Position numbers and translations under genes: made by a program. Shown piece after piece: positions 56,301 to 64,000 of a stretch of 64,000 nt of DNA. The stretch is taken from assembly GCA_900769555.1 (NCBI GenBank), contig CAAGHA010000030.1, forward strand, positions 6,300-70,299, written 5' to 3'. The stretch comes from Bacteroidales bacterium (GTDB lineage: Bacteria > Bacteroidota > Bacteroidia > Bacteroidales > Paludibacteraceae). Positions within the stretch are counted from its first letter, which is position 1. Each line of letters begins with the position of its first letter. The notes beneath the pieces are model-generated. The model did no database searches. It saw only the letters and a list, made by a program, of their open reading frames with translations, and had not been told where the DNA came from.

Positions 56301-57373
56301 TTGATATAAAACTTTGGCAAGACAATGACTTGATAAAGTTTTCTATTAAAGATAGTGGAGTTGGAATGAGTGCAGAAACCATTAATAACTTGTTGAATGG
56401 TAATAACTATAAAACAACGTTAGGTACAAATAATGAGAAAGGTACCGGATTAGGATTTCAAATTGTAACTGCTTTTGTTGCTAAATGTAATGGTAAGATA
56501 AGAATTTTGAGTGAGTATAACGAAGGTACATTGATTGAGGTTTCCTTTAATAGTTCACAGAATGAAATTGTAGAAGAACATCCGGTTACGCAAGAAGAGA
56601 AAGAGATTAACGGCTTCCTTGATAAAGAAATTTATTTTGGAAATGTTGTTTTATTGGTTGATGATGATCCTTTGATATTAAATTCTTTGAAAGAGTTGTT
56701 ATCCCCTTATGTTCAAGTCATGGAAGCTCACAATGGTTGCGAAGCATTAGAGTTAGCATTGAAAAATATTCCGGATGTGATTTTGTCGGATGTTGAAATG
56801 CCAATAATGGATGGAATCCAATTTTTGAAGAAGGTTCGGAATGTGCCAATTTTACAATCAATTCCATTCATCTTTTTATCAGCAAAAACTGAAGATAAAG
56901 AGCGATTGTTAGGACTTTCTTCCGGAGCATTGGATTATCTTTTAAAGCCGTTTAAGGAAGAAGAACTGATGTTGAAATTATTTAATATCTTAGATTTTAA
57001 AAGGAAACAACAGCAATTATCCTTATTAAACTCCATAAAAGAAGAGGTTGTTCAAGATGAGTTAGATCCGGTTATAAAAAAACTTATGACCTATATTTCT
57101 GAAAATTTTTCAAATTCAGAATTATCTATAGATGATATGGCCTCGGCAATGTCAATGAGTAAATCCACTTTAATACGTAGGTTAAAGTCTCTTATGGATA
57201 AGACGCCTAAAGAGATCCTTATAGAATTTAGGTTGTATAAGTCGAAAGAACAACTTAAAAATAAAAAACTTTCGATTGCAGAGGTTGCGTTAAGTGTTGG
57301 ATTTAACGATCCGCTCTATTTTAGTAAACGTTTTAAATCTTTTTTTGGATATTCACCTTCAGAATATAGATAA
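53354..57373 (+). CDS. hybrid two-component sensor/AraC regulator (HTCS), copy 1
   Basis: A 1339-residue one-protein signalling system. The signal/anchor is about residues 1-22. A periplasmic two-propeller sensor of Reg_prop repeats follows (about 30-690, units such as FLWIATELGVNRFDG and NIWIGTQNSGIWRF), with a Y_Y_Y domain (about 695-770) and a membrane helix (774-797). The histidine kinase has His856 in THDLKNP, N-box Asn972, and DSGVG and GTGLG motifs. The receiver has acidic 1103-1105, phospho-acceptor Asp1146 and Lys1198. An AraC-type HTH ends the protein (about 1240-1339). HTCS proteins bind glycans and activate polysaccharide utilisation loci, but none is adjacent here. Confidence 0.95.
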   Translation: MVLFKRFLILQFLLISHQLFSIARVDVSTFRNYSSDAGLSCNYVHSFTQDSKGFLWIATELGVNRFDGVNFKHYTLDKYPTMFRNDILHMSILPDGRVVLGGNNGLVLAYNPEIDEFEDLKPDEFEHSYYKGITGFHKTNEDSLIISTSGGIYFWNSNLNRFDGNSAISDSLENKFASSVYEDHFGRFWIGGNAELFLIDSIGRQCQLKYDLQQIDNVINGFIEINSASFLAISPEGCFWEIVLDDKGDIKTCKKEVMPFKQVSSWLKESDGQYWFGTSSYGFWRCTYLNGKYEYDKMVIPNRDTDCLRKIHALFKDEYGNIWIGTQNSGIWRFGNSYGPGSLHSLELGFPEVDVTSFVQLDQDSMVAVSSDGHGIFVVDSMFQLKKRFQVTEGLTSNNVLSMNKSSDGRLWVVFWGGKTCLLDPITGKISEENYEGIEDPIYNTKAIKEFSNGDVWVGTSGDGVYTRDLNKRWKRLDLIDDSLFKTKDLWIEDFGESKQGIRWVITSRTVWRVEKNKITPVYPDVEKYQTQKLFLMYQAECDDEGNLYVVTTQGIICFQADGKSYKWLDFLPEGSYVSILRDSYGAFWVSGSNGIISFDPKLRSYKNVILSDREGRNNYYTCRSSFMDKSGLISFGSSDGFIVFDPALVQDIHHITNLTLSDLYIHGKKIKPYTKILPKPLSMVNELVLEHDQTNVILELDMVDFIGLNSVQILYRLNGVDKEWVDLGIKRQIVFSHIPTGKFDLEVVVKTTGVICEEHQILLPIKVLPPWWESIWFQFLVVVVLLLLCWWGIHFYLKSVAKQRELLQEKVRQRTREIAEVNNKLENEQKLLVQKNIDFQYALEEKNMLISLITHDLKNPMFAIVSALGTILNRNGSLEESRTTLKDIHSSAFNLQSHMVKILEWVNGRSSNVESLLQDVDLTVVVKDVLALYRTVIERKNITVNFYANVTNFAIVDIRMVEAIVRNLLSNALKFSPENGNIDIKLWQDNDLIKFSIKDSGVGMSAETINNLLNGNNYKTTLGTNNEKGTGLGFQIVTAFVAKCNGKIRILSEYNEGTLIEVSFNSSQNEIVEEHPVTQEEKEINGFLDKEIYFGNVVLLVDDDPLILNSLKELLSPYVQVMEAHNGCEALELALKNIPDVILSDVEMPIMDGIQFLKKVRNVPILQSIPFIFLSAKTEDKERLLGLSSGALDYLLKPFKEEELMLKLFNILDFKRKQQQLSLLNSIKEEVVQDELDPVIKKLMTYISENFSNSELSIDDMASAMSMSKSTLIRRLKSLMDKTPKEILIEFRLYKSKEQLKNKKLSIAEVALSVGFNDPLYFSKRFKSFFGYSPSEYR

Positions 57374-57463
57374 GTTACTTAATAATTGATACAAGTATTT
57401 TTGACAGATTGTTTTAAATAGTTGATGTTGATTGTTTTTTCCTTTTAATGTTGTATCTTTCGG

Positions 57464-60400
57464 ATGAAAAGAATTTATGTTATGCTGAGGAAAATTTGTA
57501 TATATTTATCGGTGCTTCTTATGTTCGATTGTATGTATTTTGAAATGCATGCAGAGAAGTCTGTTCGTTTTGAGCAATTGTCCATTAAAGAAGGACTTTC
57601 TGCAAATTATGTACATACTTTGGCACAAGATTCTCTTGGTTTTGTTTGGATTGGTACCAATTTTGGATTAAATAGATACGATGGAAAAATATGTAAGACT
57701 TATTTAAAATCGGAGTATCCGTCGCTTTTAAGAAATGACATTCGTACCATCCACACTTTTTCTGATGGCAAATTAATGATAGGTAGTTTCTTTGGTTGTT
57801 TATTGGAATTTGATCCTAAATTAGAGGTTTTCAATAATTTAAAACCAACAGATTTTGATAGTACGTATTATAAACAAATAGTTAGTTTCACAGAGACTGA
57901 TAATGGTTCAAGGTATGTTAATACTTCAAGTGGATTTTATTTGTACGATGAGAAAAGTAAAATTTTTTCCAATCAATTTGAGACATTTCCTCATATTAAA
58001 GATACATACATTTTATCGTTATACGAGGATAAATTTGGTAGGTTTTGGATTTGCTCGTTTAATACGTTGATAGTGATTGATAAAAAAGGGAATGAGGTAT
58101 ATCGTTTAGATTTGTCAAAAGGCGGAAATAAGCAAACTTCAATGAGTAAGTTTACAATCCTATCTGATCATCACATTTTGGTTTCTTGCTTCTCTGATGT
58201 TATTCATTCTTTTAAAATGGATGAAGATGGTAAGATTTCTGAAGTTAAAGAGATTAAGGTTCCTTTCTCTGGCTTGAATAATATAATGAGGGATAGACTA
58301 GGGCATTTCTGGTACACCTCAGATGGTTTTGGATTATGGTATTCTGAGGAGTTTCCGGAGAAGATTACAGATTTTGAAAAAGTAACTTCGGTTGGTGAAA
58401 ATAAATTAGATTATAGTAAAATTTATTGTATCTTAGAAACTTTAAATGGAGATATTTGGATAGGAACCCAAAGTGAAGGGGCATTACGATTTAGTCCGAA
58501 TGTTGAAGAACAGGTTGTCTTATCCAAATATTTGAATTATCCCTATCGTATCAGTACTTCATTTACCGAGACCAAAGATGGTAAGATGTATGTTGCATCG
58601 GATGGGGAAGGCTTCTGTTTGATGGATGCAGAGGCGATGGAGTATCGTTTATTTGACGAGAAAGATGGGTTAAGTAACCATAATGTGGTCGAAATTGCTG
58701 CAGATTGTAATGGTGATATTTGGATTGCTACATGGGGAGGAGGAATATTTTTTTATTCTCCGAAGAAAGGAAAGGTTGAACACGTTACTTTTTCTCCATT
58801 AAATTCCAATCTTAATTGTTTTATTTCTATTACTACAACAAAAGATGGAGAGGTTTGGGCTTCTTCCGGTGGTGATGGTCTTTATGTTCGTAATGCGAAT
58901 GGAGAGTGGTATAAAAAAGTTTTAAGTTTTTCTCCTGGTGAAGATGATATGTGGCCAAGTGGCGTTGTAGAGGGGGAACCTGGAGTTAGATGGGTATTTA
59001 CTTCTCGATCATTATGGAGGATACAAGGTGATGATATGCGTCCGTTGTTAGGGGATTTCTCAAAACAAATGACTCATACACCCATTGCCATTAATAGCAT
59101 TGTATGTGATAGAAATAACTATTTGTGGGTAGCTTCTACTCACGGAATTTTGAGATTCAATCCCGATGCTACGCATTGTGACACAATTAAGTCTCTACCA
59201 ATACAAGAATATACGTCTGTTATTTTTAATGGTGAAAATCAGATTATTGCAAATTCTGCAACAGATGTTTATTTTATTGATATAGAAACACATCAAGCTG
59301 AAAAATATTTTTATGATTTTGGGAAGATGGGCATGTCTGGATTTAGTTTCTATGGTAGTTTTTTACGTTCAGATAACGTTTTGTTTTGCAGTACTTCTGA
59401 TGGATTTATAATGATTAAGCCGATAGAGAGTGATAAAGATGAAACATTAAGTTATTTCTCTTTGTCTTCTATTTCGATTCAGAAAACACCGATTGTGAAA
59501 TTCCCCGAATATTGTCATTGGGATAAAAACAATAATTTGGTAAAACTGGAATTACCTTATAATCGAACCGAATTGTCTTTTATTGTAGATTTAGTTGACC
59601 ATTCAAAACATATTCCTGAGATTCGTTTTAGGTTAAATGGTCTTTCTGATGAGTGGGATAATTTGAATGAAGATAGATATATTCACTTTTCATATTTACC
59701 TCCGGGAGAGTATAAATTAGAGTTGGAGGCATATAAAAATAATAATGAAGCTTATAGAGCGACTTATTCTCTCCTAATAATTGTGACGCCTCCTTGGTGG
59801 CAAACATGGTGGTTTAGACTTTTATGTATATCACTAATCTGTTTAATTATAGGGTCTTATTTGTATTTGAGGTTTAAACGACTTGTAAAGCAGAAGTTGG
59901 TATTGGAACAGATGGTGAAAGATAGAACAAAAGAGTTGGATGAGAAAAATATTTTGATTGAGAATCAAAATGAAGATTTGAAGCATGCATTGTTTGATAA
60001 AGATCGTTTGATTTCTGTTTTGGCTCATGATTTGAAAAATCCGATGTTTGCTATTGTTGGTGCTCTAGAAGGTTGGTTGAAACGTGAAGATGATCTGAAC
60101 AAAGAAGAACGTAGAGGAATAATATCAAGTGCATTGCATTCTGCGCAATCTTTGCAAGATGAGTTGATACGTCTGTTGGAGTGGGCAAGAGCCAAAAGTG
60201 ATAAAATAGAGTGTTCTCCACAACCTTTGGATTTTAGGTCTTCTGTTCAGAATGTTATATCGTTACTATCTAATGTAATCAATAAAAAAGAGCTTCATTT
60301 AACGTTGGATTTGGATATTCATCGTTTCGTTTTAGTTGATCCTCGTATGTTGCAAGCTATTTTGCGAAACATTTTGAATAATGCAATTAAATTTACTCCT

Positions 60401-61519
60401 TCCGGAGGAAGTATTGCTGTTAAAGCTTATGAAGTAAAGGATGAATTGGTAATAGAGATTGCAGATTCCGGTGTTGGTATGGAGGCGGATCAAATTGCTA
60501 TATTGATGAGTGGAATGGGTGAGTATTCAACTAAAGGAACTGATAATGAGTCTGGTACTGGTTTGGGATTCCGAATCTGTTTGGATTATGTTAAACGAAA
60601 TAAAGGTGATATATCTATTCAAAGTGAAAAGGGAAAAGGAACAAATGTTCAGTTACGATTCCCATTGTCTCAGGAGAAGTTGTCTAACAAAGTTGATATG
60701 GCTGTTAAAGAGGTTGAGTACGTTGTTGATAAAGAGTTGTTAGACGGAAATATAGTAATGGTAGTTGATGATGATCCGTTGATTAGCAAAAATATACAGA
60801 TGATTTTAGAACCATATATGCAAGTTTATGTTGCAAGTAATGGTGTTGAAGGATTGGAGTTGGCAAAAAAATATTCCTTTGATTTGGTTTTAAGTGATGT
60901 TGAAATGCCGGAAATGAATGGAATAGAGATGTGCAAAAATTTGCTAAAAGACCCCAAGAACAGTGGTATGCCAATCCTATTCTTGTCTGCGAAGAGTGAG
61001 CAATCTGATAGATTGTTAGGCTTGATAAGTGGTGCAATTGATTATGTGCCAAAGCCATTTAATTCGAGTGAATTACTACTAAAACTCACCAATATACTAA
61101 CAAACCGACGAAAACAGCAACAAAGATTACTAAATGTAAGGATGTTGAATGGTATTGTTGTTGAGGATTCTGTTGTTGAAGATGTCGAAGAGAAGATAAA
61201 TCCGTTATTAGAGCAAATTTTAGAGGTGATAGAAAATAATTATAAAGATAGTGAATTTTCAATAGAGAAGATGGCCGGATTGGTTTTTGTTAGTCAGTCC
61301 ACTCTAATAAGGCGTGCTAAATCAATGATAGGAAAGACGCCTGTTGAAATTCTTAATGAGTATCGTTTGAACAAAGCAAATGCACTATTAAAAAACTCTA
61401 GGGATGGAATGACTATCGCAGATATAGCATTTGAAGTCGGATTTTCTGACCCTGCTTATTTTACAAGAAAATACAAAGAGTTTTTTGGATTTACACCGAG
61501 TGAAACAGGGAAAACATAA
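57464..61519 (+). CDS. hybrid two-component sensor/AraC regulator (HTCS), copy 2
   Basis: A 1351-residue paralogue of the preceding gene with the same order: propeller (about 35-700), Y_Y_Y (about 705-775), membrane helix (about 784-801), kinase with His855 in AHDLKNP, N-box Asn972/973, GTGLG, receiver with Asp1145 and Lys1197, then an AraC HTH (about 1250-1345). It starts 90 nt after copy 1. A -7-like TATCTTTC (57454-57461) lies so close that translation may begin at the seventh codon (57482), which still leaves a good signal anchor. The ligand is unknown. No susC/susD genes follow. Confidence 0.95.
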   Translation: MKRIYVMLRKICIYLSVLLMFDCMYFEMHAEKSVRFEQLSIKEGLSANYVHTLAQDSLGFVWIGTNFGLNRYDGKICKTYLKSEYPSLLRNDIRTIHTFSDGKLMIGSFFGCLLEFDPKLEVFNNLKPTDFDSTYYKQIVSFTETDNGSRYVNTSSGFYLYDEKSKIFSNQFETFPHIKDTYILSLYEDKFGRFWICSFNTLIVIDKKGNEVYRLDLSKGGNKQTSMSKFTILSDHHILVSCFSDVIHSFKMDEDGKISEVKEIKVPFSGLNNIMRDRLGHFWYTSDGFGLWYSEEFPEKITDFEKVTSVGENKLDYSKIYCILETLNGDIWIGTQSEGALRFSPNVEEQVVLSKYLNYPYRISTSFTETKDGKMYVASDGEGFCLMDAEAMEYRLFDEKDGLSNHNVVEIAADCNGDIWIATWGGGIFFYSPKKGKVEHVTFSPLNSNLNCFISITTTKDGEVWASSGGDGLYVRNANGEWYKKVLSFSPGEDDMWPSGVVEGEPGVRWVFTSRSLWRIQGDDMRPLLGDFSKQMTHTPIAINSIVCDRNNYLWVASTHGILRFNPDATHCDTIKSLPIQEYTSVIFNGENQIIANSATDVYFIDIETHQAEKYFYDFGKMGMSGFSFYGSFLRSDNVLFCSTSDGFIMIKPIESDKDETLSYFSLSSISIQKTPIVKFPEYCHWDKNNNLVKLELPYNRTELSFIVDLVDHSKHIPEIRFRLNGLSDEWDNLNEDRYIHFSYLPPGEYKLELEAYKNNNEAYRATYSLLIIVTPPWWQTWWFRLLCISLICLIIGSYLYLRFKRLVKQKLVLEQMVKDRTKELDEKNILIENQNEDLKHALFDKDRLISVLAHDLKNPMFAIVGALEGWLKREDDLNKEERRGIISSALHSAQSLQDELIRLLEWARAKSDKIECSPQPLDFRSSVQNVISLLSNVINKKELHLTLDLDIHRFVLVDPRMLQAILRNILNNAIKFTPSGGSIAVKAYEVKDELVIEIADSGVGMEADQIAILMSGMGEYSTKGTDNESGTGLGFRICLDYVKRNKGDISIQSEKGKGTNVQLRFPLSQEKLSNKVDMAVKEVEYVVDKELLDGNIVMVVDDDPLISKNIQMILEPYMQVYVASNGVEGLELAKKYSFDLVLSDVEMPEMNGIEMCKNLLKDPKNSGMPILFLSAKSEQSDRLLGLISGAIDYVPKPFNSSELLLKLTNILTNRRKQQQRLLNVRMLNGIVVEDSVVEDVEEKINPLLEQILEVIENNYKDSEFSIEKMAGLVFVSQSTLIRRAKSMIGKTPVEILNEYRLNKANALLKNSRDGMTIADIAFEVGFSDPAYFTRKYKEFFGFTPSETGKT

Positions 61520-61561
61520 TATGTGCGTCTTTTTTTTAATATCATTATCTAAAAAAATGAT

Positions 61562-61569
61562 TACATTTG
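61562..61569 (+). promoter_or_regulatory. purU promoter, -7 box
   Basis: TACATTTG, 17 nt before the purU ATG, implying a short leader. Confidence 0.45.
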
Positions 61570-61585
61570 CAGAAAATTAAGAGAA

Positions 61586-62449
61586 ATGGAGAAGAAACAG
61601 ACGGCGATTTTATTGATTCATTGCCCCGATAAACAAGGAATTTTGGCGGCAGTGACAGATTTTATAAATGTAAACAAGGGAAATATTGTTTACTTGGATC
61701 AGCATGTTGATTATGTGCAGAACACATTTTTTATGCGTGTAGAATGGGATTTGAAGGATTTTATTATTCCAAGGGATAAGATTGAAGAGTATTTCCGAAC
61801 TTTATATGCCAACAAATATGACATGGTCTTTACGTTAAATTTCTCTGATGTAAAGCCTCGTATGGCTATTTTTGTCTCAAAAATGTCGCATTGTTTGTTT
61901 GATATCTTATCAAGATATTTGGATGGTGGACTAAATGTTGAAATACCAATGATTATTAGTAATCATCCTGATTTACAATGGATTGGTGATAAATTTGGAA
62001 TTCCTTTCTATGTTTTCGCAATTACAAAGGAGAATAAATTGGAACAAGAAAAAAAAGAGATGGAATTGTTGCGTAATGAAAGGGTTGATTTTATCGTTCT
62101 AGCTCGTTATATGCAAATAATTTCAGAAGATATGATTAATGAGTTCCCGAACAGAATTATAAATATCCATCACTCTTTCTTGCCTGCTTTTGTGGGTGCA
62201 AAACCTTATCACGCAGCATATGAAAGAGGCGTAAAGATTATTGGTGCCACCAGTCATTATGTTACAACCGAACTGGATGCCGGACCTATTATAGAGCAAG
62301 ATGTTGTTCGTGTTACTCATAAAGACACTGTTAAATCCTTTATTCATAAAGGACAGGATTTGGAAAAAATAGTTCTATCGAGAGCTGTTGAAAAACATAT
62401 AGATAGAAAAGTTCTAGCATTTAAAAATAGAACTGTTGTATTTAGCTAA
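61586..62449 (+). CDS. purU: formyltetrahydrofolate deformylase
   Basis: A 287-residue hydrolase releasing formate from 10-formyl-THF, which balances one-carbon pools and can feed formate to purine synthesis. It has an N-terminal ACT domain (about 7-85, LIHCPDKQGILAAVTDFI) and a formyltransferase-like domain with INIHHSFLPAFVGAKPYH (about 192-210) and the catalytic aspartate of ELDAGPIIEQD. Full length. A methyltransferase gene follows after 31 nt and is probably co-transcribed. Confidence 0.95.
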   Translation: MEKKQTAILLIHCPDKQGILAAVTDFINVNKGNIVYLDQHVDYVQNTFFMRVEWDLKDFIIPRDKIEEYFRTLYANKYDMVFTLNFSDVKPRMAIFVSKMSHCLFDILSRYLDGGLNVEIPMIISNHPDLQWIGDKFGIPFYVFAITKENKLEQEKKEMELLRNERVDFIVLARYMQIISEDMINEFPNRIINIHHSFLPAFVGAKPYHAAYERGVKIIGATSHYVTTELDAGPIIEQDVVRVTHKDTVKSFIHKGQDLEKIVLSRAVEKHIDRKVLAFKNRTVVFS

Positions 62450-62480
62450 TGGGTAATTCTGTTGCATCAATCTGTGTTGT

Positions 62481-63659
62481 ATGTTAACATCGGAAGACTT
62501 ACAAAAGTTTATAAATAAATATCGTAACGAAGATGTCAAGAAATTGGCTCTTCGTTATTCTTCTTTATTAGGAGATAATCTAAACTATGTAATGACTCAA
62601 ATATCCGGATGGCAAAGATGTCGGGTTAAGATTCCATCTTGGTCGAATATTGACGGATTAAGGTTTCCTGTCCAACTATCTATGGAACAATGCTCATCAG
62701 AGCAAACTGCGATGTTGAAGGCAGAATTAATAAAAGGCGATACATTTGTTGATTTAACCGGTGGATTTGGTGTAGATTGCGCCTTTATTTCTAAATCATT
62801 CATTCAATCAACCTATGTAGAACAAAATGATGAGTTAGCGGCAATAGTAGCTCATAACTATTCTCTATTAGGTCTTACCTCTATTACAACAAATATTGCA
62901 GATGGAGTTTCCTACTTAAAAGATATGCAAGCTGTATCTGTAATCTATCTAGATCCGGCCAGACGAGATAATTTTGGTCGGAAAATGGTCTCAATTTCAG
63001 ATTGCATGCCCAATGTTTCAGAAATTAGAGAGCTCCTTTTCTCAAAAGCAGATGATGTTTGGATAAAATATTCTCCGATGCTGGATATCTCTTTAGCTCT
63101 TAAGGAGTTAGAAAGTGTTGTGGAACTTTACATAATCTCTGTTGATAATGAGTGTAAAGAGTTATTGTTTCATCTTAAACAATATGTTGAATGCGAACCT
63201 TCAATTTTTTGCATCAATTTTCAGAAAGGAGTTCGGTCTGAGTTGAGATTTTTATACAAAGAAGAGGCTAATGAACCATTACAGATTGCAACAACTCTCG
63301 AAAAATACCTGTACGAACCTAATAGTTCTCTACTAAAATCCGGTTGTTTTAAACGTTTGTCAACTCTCTATGGCGTAAAGAAATTAGATATAAATAGTCA
63401 TTTATATACTTCGGAAAAACTTATGGAAGACTTCCCTGGAAGAGTATTTCAAGTTGAACAATCATCTACAATGAACAAGAAATTATTAAAGAGTTTCTTA
63501 AAAGGTTTAGATAAAGCAAATATAACCCTACGCAATTTCCCTTTGAGTGTAGAAGCGTTGCGTAAAAGTTTAAAAATCAAGGATGGCGGTGATATTTACC
63601 TGTTTGGTACAACTATCAATGGAACTCATACCTTAGTAAAATGCAGTAAAATAAAGTGA
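62481..63659 (+). CDS. SAM-dependent methyltransferase, THUMP-like domain
   Basis: A 392-residue protein with a class I methyltransferase core: motif I VDLTGGFGVD (about 90-99), acidic ligand in TYVEQND, and DPARRD (158-163). The helical N-terminus and the C-terminal THUMP-like domain (LRKSLKIKDGGDIYLFGTTI at the end) match a Bacteroidetes family. The DPARR signature suggests an RNA or guanine-N substrate, but the target is unknown. It follows purU by 31 nt; repeat DNA begins about 90 nt after the stop. Confidence 0.85.
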   Translation: MLTSEDLQKFINKYRNEDVKKLALRYSSLLGDNLNYVMTQISGWQRCRVKIPSWSNIDGLRFPVQLSMEQCSSEQTAMLKAELIKGDTFVDLTGGFGVDCAFISKSFIQSTYVEQNDELAAIVAHNYSLLGLTSITTNIADGVSYLKDMQAVSVIYLDPARRDNFGRKMVSISDCMPNVSEIRELLFSKADDVWIKYSPMLDISLALKELESVVELYIISVDNECKELLFHLKQYVECEPSIFCINFQKGVRSELRFLYKEEANEPLQIATTLEKYLYEPNSSLLKSGCFKRLSTLYGVKKLDINSHLYTSEKLMEDFPGRVFQVEQSSTMNKKLLKSFLKGLDKANITLRNFPLSVEALRKSLKIKDGGDIYLFGTTINGTHTLVKCSKIK

Positions 63660-63748
63660 TTTTCTCAATATCTATTCAGAAGAAATCGGCTATAACTAAT
63701 TATTTTCTCACTGAGATTATACCTTTTTTTTCTGCAAAAAATAGTTGT

Positions 63749-63812
63749 CAAAAGTATCCGAAACAGAATATATTACATTTAGAAACAAAAACCGTAATTT
63801 ATAGAAGTTATC
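63749..63812 (+). repeat. TTAA element, truncated copy K
   Basis: The right third of the consensus only (CAAAAGTATCCGAA through CCGTAATTTATAGAAGTTAT), in plus orientation. The left part and the stem-loop are missing. It is directly followed by a third-family fragment. Confidence 0.75.
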
Positions 63813-63892
63813 TTAGAAGCTGTTTAAATTTTATTAAAAAAAACACTTTAAAGTTTCACTCTCTTTTTTTCGGCATCTTTGAGATTCTTTTA
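63813..63892. repeat. third-family element fragment
   Basis: TTAGAAGCTGTTTAAATTTT, then AGTTTCACTCTCTTTTTTTC and GGCATCTTTGAGATTCTTTTA. This is the reverse complement of the right arm of the element at 45263-45457, with small changes. It is interrupted at 63893 by a second-family element. Confidence 0.75.
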
Positions 63893-64000
63893 GGTGGGTT
63901 CTATAAATTCATTTCGTGGAATTTTTGAATTTATTTCGAGTAAATTGCTGTGCGAAAGAAGGAAGCAGTGCAAGCACTGTGACCGACTGACAAGCAGCAA
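63893..64000. repeat. second-family element, copy 2, cut by window end
   Basis: Begins GGTGGGTTCTATAAATTC after TTTA and aligns along its whole visible length with 44054-44160. The stem-loop GCAGTGCAAGCACTGT (63965-63980) has six perfect pairs with bases different from the first family. It continues past the window. Confidence 0.75.

Noticed and set aside
53354..61519. Polysaccharide utilisation locus around the HTCS genes
   Set aside because: Neighbouring genes are a nuclease lipoprotein, purU and a methyltransferase. No SusC, SusD, hydrolase or sulfatase is present in the window.
63656..63928. 90-codon open frame after the methyltransferase gene
   Set aside because: Most of it spans three stacked repeat fragments, and it starts on the methyltransferase stop.

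Overview
The window reads as a chromosomal segment of a low-GC Bacteroidetes, most likely of the order Bacteroidales. Four things point there. Two secreted proteins end in type IX secretion sorting domains (one type A, one type B). Promoters fit the Bacteroidetes pattern TTTG-N19-TAnnTTTG. The ATP synthase operon runs atpD-C-(I)-B-E-F-H-A-G, with an atpB that carries a signal-like N-terminal extension. Finally, there are two hybrid two-component regulators of the class typical of gut Bacteroidales. No rRNA, tRNA, CRISPR array, prophage or complete insertion sequence was seen.

Layout. 1-10.5 kb (mostly minus strand): a CotH/lamin-tail T9SS cargo protein, a sodium-pumping oxaloacetate decarboxylase operon (oadG-oadA-oadB), a DUF4010 membrane protein, and the GTPases Der and Era. 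10.9-18.1 kb (minus): the complete F1Fo ATP synthase operon. 18.4-31.7 kb: a PepSY-like secreted protein, a Fur-family regulator, pheT, tex, a Ser/Thr/Asn-rich secreted protein, a universal stress protein, a nucleoside phosphorylase-tilS pair, and an IMP dehydrogenase co-linear with the Tritrichomonas foetus enzyme. 31.9-38.4 kb: a 2170-residue T9SS type B surface protein. 38.5-52.9 kb: housekeeping genes (RluA- and RluB-type pseudouridine synthases, ECF sigma factor, fmt, nadK, rpmE2, cyclophilin, DUF456, DUF349, purA, a nuclease lipoprotein) with many small repeats between them. 53.3-61.5 kb: two tandem paralogous hybrid sensor/regulators with no polysaccharide-utilisation genes beside them. 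61.6-63.7 kb: purU and a THUMP-like methyltransferase.

The most unusual content is in the intergenic DNA. A family of about 186-190 bp elements recurs roughly every 5-6 kb: five full copies, two degenerate near-full copies, three truncated copies and three short forms. Each full element has terminal inverted repeats resembling GGTAACTTCTATAAATTA. Most copies start at TTAA, and five full or degenerate copies keep perfect 4-bp direct repeats (TTAA, TATA or TGTA). All full copies carry a central 16-nt stem-loop whose arms change in a partly compensatory way. A related second family keeps the same stem-loop with other bases. A third, unrelated inverted-repeat family carries its own terminator-like hairpin. 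I infer non-autonomous, MITE-like elements with a possibly transcribed structured core. No transposase that could mobilise them lies in the window. Several copies sit between a stop codon and the gene's terminator, so they should be transcribed as 3' UTRs.

Functionally the segment is mainly core metabolism and translation: sodium and proton energetics, purine synthesis (guaB, purA, purU), tRNA and rRNA modification and charging (tilS, fmt, pheT, rluA/B types) and GTPases for ribosome assembly. Secreted T9SS cargo and signal-transduction genes are interspersed.
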